Source: Candidatus Polarisedimenticolaceae bacterium (GTDB taxonomy: Bacteria; Pseudomonadota; Gammaproteobacteria; Chromatiales; Chromatiaceae). From it: a DNA stretch of 46,376 nt. The notes under the pieces are model-generated. The model ran no database searches. It was not told the DNA's origin and was given only the letters and a program-made list of their open reading frames with translations. A program made the translations under genes and the position numbers. Below are positions 25,391 through 34,086 of the stretch, piece by piece. Location of the stretch: positions 1 through 46,376 of the forward strand of contig JAKITT010000018.1 in NCBI GenBank assembly GCA_021647945.1, written 5' to 3'. The stretch's first letter is position 1. Every line of letters begins with the position of its first letter.

Positions 25391-26614
25391 ATGAAGATCA
25401 AACGTTTTTTTGCGCCAGATATCCGTCAGGCATTGCGTCAAGTAAAATCGACGTTAGGGCCTGATGCGGTCATTCTCTCAAACAAAAAAGTGGATGGTGG
25501 CATTGAGCTTGTTGCTGCGATGGACTATGACGAATCTGCTATTGCAGAGAGTGAAGCCCAAGCAGAGGAGAGCTACTCGCATCGACGGACGCCTGCTGAT
25601 CATACACAAAACACCCCGTCCACCGCTGCAACGCAGCCCCGTCAACGCCCCGCTGCCGCAGCAAAAAAAGTTGAATGGAGTCAAGACCCTCTCTTGGCTG
25701 AGATGCGCAAAGAGATGCAAGAGCTTCGTCGTATGATGGAGAATGAACTCTCTGAATTGACATGGCGCGACATGGGCAAACACCGCCCGATCACCCAAGA
25801 TAACTTTCGGCGTTTGATGTCGATTGGTTTGGATGCAGATATTTGCCGTAGATTGGCACACTATGCAGAGGATGCCTGTACCATAGAAGAGGCGTGGCGA
25901 CGTGCCACCTCTTGTCTAGCACAAGAGCTTCCTATACTTAAAGATGAGCTGATTGAGATGGGCGGTGCTTTAGCCCTAGTGGGGCCCACCGGGGTGGGTA
26001 AAACTACCACTATTGCCAAACTTGCCGCGCGGTTTTGTTTACGGCATGGCAATCGACAACTTGCATTGATCACCACCGACAATTTTCGTGTGGGTGCTCA
26101 GGAGCAGCTCAATAACTATGGCCGAATTCTTGATGTGCCGATTCGCAGTGTCAGTAATGTTGATGAGTTGAATGCAGCGCTCAACAACTTCTCTAGAAAA
26201 CGCTTAGTCCTAATTGACACAGCTGGAATGAGTCAACGTGACCTGCAAATTAGTGAGCGGTTGGCGCTGCTCTCGCAAGGTAACCACCCTGTGCGCACCA
26301 TTCTTACACTCTCAGCTACAACGCAGCGCTCTGCATTGGGTAATGCCGTTAAAGCCTTTAGTGTGGCGAGTCCTGAAGCATGCATTGTTACTAAGATGGA
26401 TGAGGCGGGCTCTTTAGGTGGGGTGATTTCAACGATTATGGAAGCAAATATTCCACTCGCTTACACGACAGATGGTCAGCGCGTGCCAGAAGATATTCAT
26501 CGTGCAAGGACACTTAGTATGATCAGTGCAGCTGTTGATATGGCGCAGGAAAATGTCAGTGATGATGTTTTAGCGCTGGCGTTAGGAGGGGGAGGTGGAT
26601 GCGCCTATGTCTAA
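25391..26614 (+). CDS. flhF: Flagellar biosynthesis SRP-type GTPase FlhF
   Basis: The 407-residue protein begins with the B domain MKIKRFFAPDIRQALRQVKSTLGPDAVILSN, followed by a variable linker and then the NG GTPase domain (about 165-395). G1 is GPTGVGKTTTIAKLAARF, the DTAG motif is LIDTAGMSQRD, and G4 is VTKMDEAGSLGG. FlhF marks the cell pole for flagellar assembly; its GTPase is activated by FlhG. AAGGTAAGG lies before ATG. The 3' end overlaps flhG. Confidence 0.97.
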   Translation: MKIKRFFAPDIRQALRQVKSTLGPDAVILSNKKVDGGIELVAAMDYDESAIAESEAQAEESYSHRRTPADHTQNTPSTAATQPRQRPAAAAKKVEWSQDPLLAEMRKEMQELRRMMENELSELTWRDMGKHRPITQDNFRRLMSIGLDADICRRLAHYAEDACTIEEAWRRATSCLAQELPILKDELIEMGGALALVGPTGVGKTTTIAKLAARFCLRHGNRQLALITTDNFRVGAQEQLNNYGRILDVPIRSVSNVDELNAALNNFSRKRLVLIDTAGMSQRDLQISERLALLSQGNHPVRTILTLSATTQRSALGNAVKAFSVASPEACIVTKMDEAGSLGGVISTIMEANIPLAYTTDGQRVPEDIHRARTLSMISAAVDMAQENVSDDVLALALGGGGGCAYV

Positions 26615-27488
26615 AATAATTGATGACCAAGCAGCAGGGCTAAGGCGTATGGTGACGCCACGGCCAGTACGAGTCATTGCTGTTACTGGTGGCAAAGGGG
26701 GCGTTGGCAAGACCACTGTTGCAGTTAATTTAAGCATTGCATTGGCCAATATGGGGCGACGCGTGATGCTGCTTGATGCTGATCTAGGGCTGGCCAATAT
26801 TGATGTTGTACTTGGCTTACATCCTAAATATAACCTCTCTAACGTAATGAATGGGGAGCGTAGTCTGGATGAGATTGTATTGAGTGGACCTGGGGGCATT
26901 CAGGTGATACCTGGTGCATCTGGGCTATCAAGCATGGCAGAATTAACGTCTGCGGAGCATGCTGGTTTGATTCATGCGTTTAGTGACGTTGCTAATGATA
27001 TTGATGTCCTCATTATCGATACCGCTGCTGGTATTTCAGACCAAGTGATCAGTTTTAGCCGTGCTGCACAAGAAGTTGTTGTTGTTGTTTGTGATGAACC
27101 TGCGTCAATTACCGATTCTTATGCCATTATTAAGCTACTTAATCGTGATCACGGCATCCAACGTTTCCATGTGTTGGCTAATACGATTCGTAGTGTGCAA
27201 GAGGGAAGGGATCTCTATAATAAGATGTGTCGAGTGACGGACCAATACCTAGATGTCATGTTGACCTACATGGGTGGTATTCCCTACGATGACAACCTGC
27301 GTAAAGCGGTTAAGTGTCAAAAACCTGTTGTTGAGGCGTTTCCTCGCAGCCGCTCTGCACAGGCATTTAAGAATTTAGCAAAGAAAACAGACGGTTGGCC
27401 AAGATCTTCAGGGGTTAATGGGCAGCTACAGTTTTTTGTAGAACGCTTGATTCAATATTCGAGTCAATATGAGGATATGGAGAGGTGA
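26607..27488 (+). CDS. flhG: MinD/ParA-type ATPase FlhG (FleN), flagellar number regulator
   Basis: About 293 residues. It has a deviant Walker A VTGGKGGVGKTTVAVNLS, the A' motif LLDADLGLANIDVVLGL and IDTAAGISDQV, as in FlhG/FleN. It limits flagellar number by stimulating FlhF GTPase and restraining the FleQ/FlrA activator; flagellar clusters of this type carry it directly after flhF. I chose ATG 26607 (GGAGG 11 nt upstream). GTG at 26595 with AGGAG upstream is an alternative. Both overlap flhF. The C-terminal helix after about 255 could be the membrane-targeting helix. Confidence 0.94.
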   Translation: MSKIIDDQAAGLRRMVTPRPVRVIAVTGGKGGVGKTTVAVNLSIALANMGRRVMLLDADLGLANIDVVLGLHPKYNLSNVMNGERSLDEIVLSGPGGIQVIPGASGLSSMAELTSAEHAGLIHAFSDVANDIDVLIIDTAAGISDQVISFSRAAQEVVVVVCDEPASITDSYAIIKLLNRDHGIQRFHVLANTIRSVQEGRDLYNKMCRVTDQYLDVMLTYMGGIPYDDNLRKAVKCQKPVVEAFPRSRSAQAFKNLAKKTDGWPRSSGVNGQLQFFVERLIQYSSQYEDMER

Positions 27489-28225
27489 GCGGATTGGCAA
27501 CTACCTACACCGCCGTTGAAAGAAAGGTGCACGACGATTTAGTTATTCGCCATGCACCATTGGTAAAGCGTATTGCTTACCACTTAATGAACCGTCTTCC
27601 GCCCAATGTTCAGGTCGATGATCTGATTCAAGCGGGCATGATCGGTTTGCTTGAAGCGAGCAGAAATTATGATCCCACTCAAGGTGCTAGCTTTGAGACC
27701 TATGCTGGTATAAGAATCCGTGGCTCAATGCTGGATGAGATTCGGCGTAGTGATTGGACACCACGATCAGTTCACCGCAAAGCGCGCATGGTGGCTGATG
27801 CGATGCGTACCATTGAAAATAGACAGGGTCGTGATGCACGTGATGAGGAGGTGGCCGATGTCTTGGGCATGTCGCTTAAAGAGTATCACCACATATTAAA
27901 AGACGCGTCTGGTTGTCGTGTCTTTAGTCTTGATGAGTTAGCTGCCGTTGGAGAGATCGCCCCCGATCTTGGCCAAGGGAGCTCTGCTGGCCCGTTTGAA
28001 GGGTTGCAGAAAGATGCTTTCAAACAATCCCTAGCCGAAGCGATCTCGGGTCTGCCCGAGCGGGAACGTCTTGTAGTCTCAATGTACTACGATGATGAGA
28101 TGAACTTACGCGAGATTGGATTGGTACTCGGTATTAGTGAATCACGTGTCTGTCAGATCCACAGCCAAGCGACATTAAGGCTTCGGTCAAGGCTTTCTGA
28201 ATGGTTAATTGTTTCTCAAGAGTAA
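27485..28225 (+). CDS. fliA: Flagellar sigma factor sigma28 (FliA)
   Basis: The 246-residue protein has sigma regions 2 (DDLIQAGMIGLLEASRNYDPTQGASFETYAGIRIRGSMLDEIRRSDW), 3 (VHRKARMVADAMRTIENRQGRDA) and 4 (LPERERLVVSMYYDDEMNLREIGLVLGISESRVCQIHSQATLRLRSRL). FliA transcribes late genes such as flagellin and many chemotaxis genes; it is held by FlgM until hook completion. The GTG start overlaps the flhG stop (GTGA). The gene separates the flagellar export genes from the chemotaxis genes. Confidence 0.97.
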   Translation: MSGLATTYTAVERKVHDDLVIRHAPLVKRIAYHLMNRLPPNVQVDDLIQAGMIGLLEASRNYDPTQGASFETYAGIRIRGSMLDEIRRSDWTPRSVHRKARMVADAMRTIENRQGRDARDEEVADVLGMSLKEYHHILKDASGCRVFSLDELAAVGEIAPDLGQGSSAGPFEGLQKDAFKQSLAEAISGLPERERLVVSMYYDDEMNLREIGLVLGISESRVCQIHSQATLRLRSRLSEWLIVSQE

Positions 28226-28332
28226 TTTAATTCAGTTCTGTAAAAGATGGTCGATATAGAGTTTTAAGGGACAGATGATCTTCGTTAAAACATAAGTAAC
28301 ATCGCAGGGTAGCTCGAAATTGGGAGGTTGAA

Positions 28333-28716
28333 TTGGATAAAAATATGAAAATCCTCATCGTGGATGATTTTTCCACAATGCGGCGGATTATAAAGAATTT
28401 ACTGCGTGATCTTGGTTTTTCTAATACCCAAGAGGCTGATGATGGTCTGACCGCGTGGCCAATGCTACAGACAGGGAATTTTGATTTCCTGGTGAGCGAT
28501 TGGAATATGCCAGGGATGACCGGTCTTGACCTCCTAAAGAAGGTTAGAGCAGACCCAGCACTTAGTTCACTCCCTATTTTGCTAGTGACCGCAGAGTCGA
28601 AGCGTGAACAGATTATTGAAGCTGCACAAGCAGGCGTTAATGGCTATGTTGTTAAACCGTTTACTGCGGGTACACTCGAAGAGAAAATAAATAAAATTTT
28701 TGAGCGTGTAGGCTAA
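28333..28716 (+). CDS. cheY: Chemotaxis response regulator CheY
   Basis: The 127-residue single receiver domain has the acidic pair D11/D12 ([11 protein letters not shown]), phospho-acceptor Asp56 ([11 protein letters not shown]), the TAESKRE segment and VVKPF lysine. Phosphorylated CheY binds FliM. The start is taken as TTG at 28333 because GGAGG lies 5 nt upstream; the in-frame ATG at 28345 (giving MKILIVDDF) is 17 nt from that site and has no site of its own. It lies 107 bp after fliA, a gap in which no clear promoter was read. Confidence 0.95.
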   Translation: MDKNMKILIVDDFSTMRRIIKNLLRDLGFSNTQEADDGLTAWPMLQTGNFDFLVSDWNMPGMTGLDLLKKVRADPALSSLPILLVTAESKREQIIEAAQAGVNGYVVKPFTAGTLEEKINKIFERVG

Positions 28717-28748
28717 CTCAACAGTTAAATAGTAAAGGACTGATCAGT

Positions 28749-29486
28749 ATGGCTGAAGTTTCAGTAGTAGAAAACGATAGGCTTGCAAAGGCCCGAGAAC
28801 TTGTAGCTCTTCTTGAGGCAGGTAAAGATGCCAAAGCAGATTTGATAATTGAAGAACTTTCAGAAAATTGTGGAGATAATGAGCTTTTTCAAGAGGTTGG
28901 TCGGTTAACCCGTGAGCTTCATGAAGCTATCAATGGCTTTATTTTGGACTCATCAATTGGTGATTTGGCTGAGACAGATATTCCCGACGCATCAGAACGT
29001 TTGCAATATGTCATTACAATGACGGAAAATTCGGCCAATACAACATTAGGTGCGGTAGAGGCTTGCATGCCGCTACTTGAACACCTTGAAAAGCACTCAG
29101 AAGAGCTAACGGATGAGTGGAAAAAATTTAAGTCACGCCAGCTCAGCAAAGATGAGTTTTCTGTATTAAGTTTGCAAATTGAAGAGTTCCTGACAGTTGT
29201 TTCGAGTGACTCGAAAGCGTTGCATGGGAAAATGTCTGAAGTACTAATGGCTCAAGACTTCCAGGATCTGACAAGTCAGATAATTACCAAAGTAATCGCT
29301 CTTGTTCATGATGTTGAGGATAAGTTAATTGGCTTGATACGTATCTCTGGCAATAAATCACCTACAGATAAGAAGGAGCACGGTAAAGAGGTACTGGAGG
29401 GACCGGTTGTTCCAGGCATTGAGCAGGGTGATGTCGTTAATAGTCAGGATGAAGTAGATGATCTGCTCTCTAGTTTAGGTTTTTAG
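28749..29486 (+). CDS. cheZ: CheY-P phosphatase CheZ
   Basis: The 245-residue, mostly helical protein contains the catalytic segment LMAQDFQDLTSQIITKV (the Gln of the AQDFQDLTGQ signature attacks CheY-P). It ends with SQDEVDDLLSSLGF, the conserved C-terminal CheY-binding peptide. It forms a long four-helix dimer. AAAGGA is upstream of ATG, and the gene lies 32 bp after cheY. Confidence 0.96.
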   Translation: MAEVSVVENDRLAKARELVALLEAGKDAKADLIIEELSENCGDNELFQEVGRLTRELHEAINGFILDSSIGDLAETDIPDASERLQYVITMTENSANTTLGAVEACMPLLEHLEKHSEELTDEWKKFKSRQLSKDEFSVLSLQIEEFLTVVSSDSKALHGKMSEVLMAQDFQDLTSQIITKVIALVHDVEDKLIGLIRISGNKSPTDKKEHGKEVLEGPVVPGIEQGDVVNSQDEVDDLLSSLGF

Positions 29487-29757
29487 CTTAAATCGAACTG
29501 ATTTAGTGAAGCATTTTCATAATGTATGGAGTTCTCTTGGAAGAGAGATATTCAACCAATCTGGAAAAACGTAAATTATATGCATAATCTCACTCAACTA
29601 TTGATCCAACATGAGATGTTTACCCTGCTGTCGGTCACTACAGATGCTAGACACGTAGGACAATCTCCCTGTAAAAATGATGACCAAACCGGTCTATGTA
29701 CAGTGTCATGAAATTACTGGGTCAATATATTAAAGAGCTGTGGTTGGGAGTGTTTAG
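29487..29757. other. 271-bp non-coding gap inside the chemotaxis operon
   Basis: This gap interrupts otherwise tightly packed genes. A 61-codon open frame at 29526-29711 has no ribosome binding site, no homology I recognise and low-complexity codon use, so it was not called. No terminator, no terminal inverted repeats and no sigma54 or sigma28 site could be read. Confidence 0.45.
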
Positions 29758-31884
29758 ATGGCTTTAGATCTAAATGATGAAATCCTTCAAGACTTCTTGG
29801 TGGAAGCGGGAGAGATCCTTGAGTTGCTGGGTGAACAATTAGTCGATTTAGAGCAGAGCCCAGATGACTATGATCTGCTAAATGCCGTTTTTCGTGGTTT
29901 TCATACCATTAAAGGTGGTGCTGGTTTTCTCGCTATTGATGCATTGGTAGGCGTATGCCATCGGGCAGAAGATGTTTTTAATGTCTTGCGGCAAGGACAG
30001 CGCAAAGTAGATGCCACCTTAATGGATGCTGTTTTAGAAGTTGTCGACATTGTCAATGATATGTTTGCTTCTATTCGGGAAGGTATCAACCCTCCGGCAG
30101 CTAGCCAAACGTTGCTAGACCAATTAGCACTGCTTGCCCATCCAGAAAGTGAAGGAGAGCAAGATGAAGCTGCCGTTGAAACGGCCCCCGCTGAGCCTGC
30201 TGCTGAAACAGCACCGGCGACTAAAGGCGATTTGACCGATACTGAGTTTGAGGCGCTTCTGGATGCTGTCCATGCCCCAGCGGCAACGCCTGCCCCAGCT
30301 GATAACGGCGAAGACATATCAGAAGATGAATTTGAAGCGCTGTTAGATGAGCTACATGGAAAGGGCCAACATGGTGGCACCGTCTCGGCGGACACGCCAG
30401 CTGAAGCAGTGGCAGAAAGCAGTGCCGCAACAACGGCTAATGGCGATGATATTAGTGAAGATGAATTTGAATCGCTGTTAGATGAGCTGCATGGAAAGGG
30501 TCAACACGGATCGCTAAAGAGTGAAACGTCCACGCCAGCATCACCCGTAGAGCCATCCTCTGCCCCAACTCCAGCAGAAGAGCCGGCGGCTGCCCCTGAG
30601 CCAGTAGAAACACCAAAAGCAGCAGCTCCCCCCCCCCCATCTCCCGCCAAAACGGCCAGCCCGAATGTTGCAGAGGCACCTAAAGCCCCGGCTGCATCTA
30701 AAGCTAAACCACCTGCTGAAACTACGGTTCGTGTCGATACGCAGCGTCTTGATGACATCATGAATATGGTGGGTGAGCTCGTTTTGGTTCGAAACCGACT
30801 CTCTACACTTAAAGCCGCTGTCAATGATGAAGATGTTGCAAATGCTGTTGGTAATCTTGATGTGGTTACGGCAGACCTTCAGTTAGCTGTGATGAAAACG
30901 CGTATGCAGCCGATCAAAAAGGTGTTTGGTCGCTTCCCACGCGTGGTTCGAGATCTTGCGCGCAGCTTGAAGAAAGAGATTGATCTCAAGATGGAGGGTG
31001 AGGATACCGATTTAGATAAAAATCTGGTTGAAGCCTTGGCTGATCCACTTGTCCATTTAGTTCGAAATGCCGTTGATCATGGCATTGAGATGCCTGATGA
31101 GAGAGAGGCTGCCGGTAAACCTCGTCAAGGTAGTGTACTTCTGACGGCTGCTCAGGAAGGTGACCATATTTTGCTCTCCATTACCGATGATGGCAAAGGG
31201 ATGGATGCCAATGTGTTGCGTCGGAAAGCAGTTGAGAAGGGCATGATGGATGAAGAGGCTGCTTCACGCTTAGATGACCGAGACTGTTATAACCTGATCT
31301 TTCACCCAGGTTTTTCGACCAAGGATGAAATTTCAGATGTCTCAGGTCGCGGTGTCGGAATGGATGTTGTAAAGACCCGTATCTCACAGATGAATGGTTC
31401 TGTTGAGGTTGAATCAGTGTGGGGTGAGGGAAGTCGGATCGTCATCAAATTGCCGTTGACGCTCGCTATTCTTCCGACATTAATGGTCATTCTTGGTGAG
31501 CAACCCTTTGCACTACCCTTAGCAAGTGTTGTTGAAATATTTAATCTTGACCTTCGTCGTACCAATGTTGTTGATGGTCAGCTGACCATCATGGTTCGTG
31601 AGCGCGCATTGCCTCTCTTCTACTTAAATAAGTGGCTGATTGAGAATGCCGCCACCCATAGTGAGAGAGAAGAAGGTAAAGGCCACGTCGTTGTCGTCAA
31701 TGTTGGAAACGTTCAGATAGGCTTGGTGGTCGATTATCTGATTGGTCAGGAAGAGGTAGTGATTAAACCGTTGGGCGCATTACTACAAGGTCTTGATGGT
31801 ATGGCGGGTGCCACCATTACAGGTGATGGAAAAATTGCACTCATCCTGGATATTCCTGGCTTGATGAAAAAATATGCACGTTAA
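29758..31884 (+). CDS. cheA: Chemotaxis histidine kinase CheA
   Basis: The 708-residue protein has the P1 Hpt domain (1-105) with phospho-acceptor His49 (FHGGxx context HTIKGGAGFLAI). A long Ala/Pro/Glu-rich linker (about 135-325) follows. The P3 dimerisation helix pair (about 322-385), the P4 ATPase domain (about 390-565; HLVRNAVDHGIE, DDGKGM, GRGVGMDVV) and the P5 CheW-like domain (about 570-708) complete it. Instead of a folded P2 domain I see three peptides related to the FliM/CheZ CheY-binding motif: at 158-169 (DLTDTEFEALLD), 186-203 (DISEDEFEALLDELHGKG) and 231-248 (DISEDEFESLLDELHGKG). CheA phosphorylates CheY and CheB. Confidence 0.96.
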   Translation: MALDLNDEILQDFLVEAGEILELLGEQLVDLEQSPDDYDLLNAVFRGFHTIKGGAGFLAIDALVGVCHRAEDVFNVLRQGQRKVDATLMDAVLEVVDIVNDMFASIREGINPPAASQTLLDQLALLAHPESEGEQDEAAVETAPAEPAAETAPATKGDLTDTEFEALLDAVHAPAATPAPADNGEDISEDEFEALLDELHGKGQHGGTVSADTPAEAVAESSAATTANGDDISEDEFESLLDELHGKGQHGSLKSETSTPASPVEPSSAPTPAEEPAAAPEPVETPKAAAPPPPSPAKTASPNVAEAPKAPAASKAKPPAETTVRVDTQRLDDIMNMVGELVLVRNRLSTLKAAVNDEDVANAVGNLDVVTADLQLAVMKTRMQPIKKVFGRFPRVVRDLARSLKKEIDLKMEGEDTDLDKNLVEALADPLVHLVRNAVDHGIEMPDEREAAGKPRQGSVLLTAAQEGDHILLSITDDGKGMDANVLRRKAVEKGMMDEEAASRLDDRDCYNLIFHPGFSTKDEISDVSGRGVGMDVVKTRISQMNGSVEVESVWGEGSRIVIKLPLTLAILPTLMVILGEQPFALPLASVVEIFNLDLRRTNVVDGQLTIMVRERALPLFYLNKWLIENAATHSEREEGKGHVVVVNVGNVQIGLVVDYLIGQEEVVIKPLGALLQGLDGMAGATITGDGKIALILDIPGLMKKYAR

Positions 31885-31984
31885 TATGGTGGACTCCCTG
31901 TCTCCACTCCTTCTGACAATATAGGGAGGAAGGGGAGCCTGAATAATCTACGGTAGTAGTGAGTATGCAGATTGGCTTGACCGA

Positions 31985-33031
31985 ATGAATGCAAAAATAC
32001 GAGTACTAGTTGTAGATGACTCCTCTTTTTTTCGTCACAGAATAATTGATATTCTGAAGACGGAGGAAGATATTGAGGTCGTTGGTGAGGCCAGCAATGG
32101 TGCAGAAGCGGTAGAGCAGGCTGCAACACTTTTACCTGATGTGATAACAATGGATGTTCAGATGCCAGTTATGGATGGCATCACCGCTGTTAGAAAGATC
32201 ATGGCGAGCAACCCATCCCGCATTATTATGTTCTCCAATGTAACGAGCCATGGCGCTAAAGAGACGTTGCAAGCACTTGAAGCTGGGGCGATAGACTTTT
32301 TACCGAAGCAGACTGAGTCCAAAGTAGGTGGAATGCTGTTTGATGCAGCAGGAAGCCGCTTGATCAATCAACTACGGATAGTTGCCAAAAGCCGCATTCC
32401 ACTGGTGAAAGTGGCAAGATCCGCCACACCTTCAGCCCCGCCGGTTCGTAAACGAGCGCTACCTCAAAAAGGTGTCACCAAGCTGATTGCAATTGGTGCT
32501 TCAACGGGTGGTCCCGTTGCACTGCAAAAGGTTTTAGCATCGTTACCAAGTGATTTTTCACTGCCGTTAGTTCTTGCTGTCCATATGCCCGCCAATTTCA
32601 CAACGGCATTTGCTGAGCGAATGAACGAGTGCTCTGCTATCAGGGTACGTGAAGCTTCAGATCGTGATCGACTTGAACCAGGTTTAGCCCTGCTGGCTCC
32701 CGGTGGAAAACAGATGCTTGTGGATACAAGAGGCAGTGTGCAAATTGTTGATAGTCTACCTGAGCAGATCTACCACCCTAGCGTAGATGTCCTACTAGGT
32801 TCAGCCTCAGCCTCTTACCCCGCTGCTGTGTTGGGGATTGTATTAACGGGGATGGGCTGTGATGGAAAGCAGGGTGCTCGCCTACTAAAAGCATCTGGGT
32901 CTGCGGTATGGAGTCAAAATAAAGAGAGTTGTGTCGTTTATGGCATGCCGCAAGCCGTCGAAGCGGCAGGTTACTCTGATCGAGTAATGACGCTTGAGGA
33001 TATTGGAGATGCCATGAGTAGGTTGCAATGA
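31985..33031 (+). CDS. cheB: Chemotaxis receptor methylesterase/glutamine deamidase CheB
   Basis: The 348-residue protein has an N-terminal receiver domain (VLVVDDSSFFRHR; phospho-acceptor Asp57 in TMDVQMPVMDG). A C-terminal methylesterase domain follows, with the Ser motif IGASTGGPVAL, the His segment HMPANFT and the Asp segment GMGCDGKQGARLL. It demethylates receptors during adaptation. The partner methyltransferase CheR is absent from the window. The stop overlaps the motC ATG (ATGA). The ribosome binding site is weak; a 100-bp gap separates it from cheA. Confidence 0.96.
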   Translation: MNAKIRVLVVDDSSFFRHRIIDILKTEEDIEVVGEASNGAEAVEQAATLLPDVITMDVQMPVMDGITAVRKIMASNPSRIIMFSNVTSHGAKETLQALEAGAIDFLPKQTESKVGGMLFDAAGSRLINQLRIVAKSRIPLVKVARSATPSAPPVRKRALPQKGVTKLIAIGASTGGPVALQKVLASLPSDFSLPLVLAVHMPANFTTAFAERMNECSAIRVREASDRDRLEPGLALLAPGGKQMLVDTRGSVQIVDSLPEQIYHPSVDVLLGSASASYPAAVLGIVLTGMGCDGKQGARLLKASGSAVWSQNKESCVVYGMPQAVEAAGYSDRVMTLEDIGDAMSRLQ

Positions 33032-33774
33032 GACCAGACTTTCTCAGCCTCATCGGTGTCGCACTCGCCTTTGGCACCATTCTGGGTGGAAACTTTCTTG
33101 AAGGTGGCCACATCAGCGCGCTCGCGAATGGACCCGCAGCAGTCATTGTGATTGGCGGTACTGTGGGTGCTATTTTGTTGCAAACGCCCATTCCTGTCTT
33201 TAAACATGCTCTGCGGATATCATCGCAAGTCTTTATATTTCAAAAAGATGAGCTGCAATCATCAATAGCCAAGGTTGTTCGATGGAGCAACGTCGCCCGT
33301 AAAGAGGGGCTGCTTGGATTGGAGAGAGCCTCTGAACAAGAGGCAGACAGATTTGTGCGTAAAGGGGTGCAGTTACTGGTTGATGGTACTGAGCCTGGAA
33401 CCATCCGCTCTATTTTAGAGGTAGATCTTGATAGCAGTGAAAAGCACGATCTACAGGCGGCTAGAGTCTTCGAAGCGATGGGTGGCTACAGCCCAACCAT
33501 CGGTATTATTGGTGCGGTTATGGGGCTTATTCATGTGATGCAAAATTTAGCTGAACCTGAGAAATTGGGTGCAGGCATTGCAACGGCATTTGTGGCAACA
33601 ATCTATGGTATCGCCTTAGCTAATCTCTTTTTTCTACCCTTTGCAGCAAAGCTCACCGCACAAGCAAAATCGCGTAGCCATTATCGTGAAATGATGATTG
33701 AGGGTGTTGTCGGTATTGCAGAGGGTGATAACCCTCGAAATATTGAGTTGAGATTAAGAGGTTTTCTAAACTGA
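33028..33774 (+). CDS. motC: Flagellar stator protein MotC (MotA/PomA family)
   Basis: The 248-residue protein has four predicted membrane helices and the MotA/TolQ/ExbB core GGYSPTIGIIGAVMGLIHVMQNLAEPEKLGAGIATAFVATIYGIALANLFFLP. A charged cytoplasmic loop engages FliG. The place after cheB matches motC of Pseudomonas, the auxiliary stator. The start overlaps the cheB stop. Unlike in Pseudomonas, motD does not follow directly: a 312-bp gap with a MITE-like element intervenes. MotA/PomA naming would also fit; MotC is preferred by context. Confidence 0.92.
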   Translation: MRPDFLSLIGVALAFGTILGGNFLEGGHISALANGPAAVIVIGGTVGAILLQTPIPVFKHALRISSQVFIFQKDELQSSIAKVVRWSNVARKEGLLGLERASEQEADRFVRKGVQLLVDGTEPGTIRSILEVDLDSSEKHDLQAARVFEAMGGYSPTIGIIGAVMGLIHVMQNLAEPEKLGAGIATAFVATIYGIALANLFFLPFAAKLTAQAKSRSHYREMMIEGVVGIAEGDNPRNIELRLRGFLN

Positions 33775-33779
33775 TTTAG

Positions 33780-33937
33780 GGAACCTCTTAATCAGTCATG
33801 ATTGCTTTAGACTGACTAAAACTGCCCCGATTCGCCCCGAAAATCGCTGCAATAGAATGACTATTACCGCTCACTTCGAAACAAATCGGAATAGTTTTAT
33901 TTCAGCCTAAATGCAACCAGACTTAATCAGAGGTTTC
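33780..33937. mobile_element. MITE-like element 3 (158 bp), between motC and motD
   Basis: The ends GGAACCTCTTAATCAGTC (33780-33797) and the reverse complement of GAAACCTCTGATTAAGTC (33920-33937) match at 14 of 18 positions without gaps. TTAG directly flanks both ends (33776-33779 and 33938-33941), fitting a 4-bp YTAR duplication of IS5-group type. The element begins only a few bases after the motC stop. It has no coding capacity and contains the 13-mer CTTCGAAACAAAT shared with the region upstream of MITE-like element 2. The remainder of the gap, to 34086, shows no recognisable feature. Confidence 0.55.
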
Positions 33938-34086
33938 TTAGAACGTTTGCTGGTAATAAGTGAATTTCTCTCCTGTTGTTGGCAAGAGTGCTACAGCGGT
34001 AGTAAGAACAATGTCGAATTGAGTCGCCTTGGCTAAAGAGTCTTATCCTATGTTTAGAATATTGTACAACGATAGATTTAAGAGTT

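Noticed and set aside
29526-29711. 61-codon open frame in the cheZ-cheA gap
   Set aside because: No ribosome binding site and no recognisable motif; codon use unlike neighbours.
29901-30395. 164-codon open frame on the minus strand within cheA
   Set aside because: Complement of the Ala/Glu-rich CheA linker; Ser/Ala-rich low complexity, no start signals, and CheA on the other strand is certain.
31885-31984. Possible hairpin or second promoter in the cheA-cheB gap
   Set aside because: The CTCC/GGAG similarity is patchy and low-complexity; no promoter consensus.
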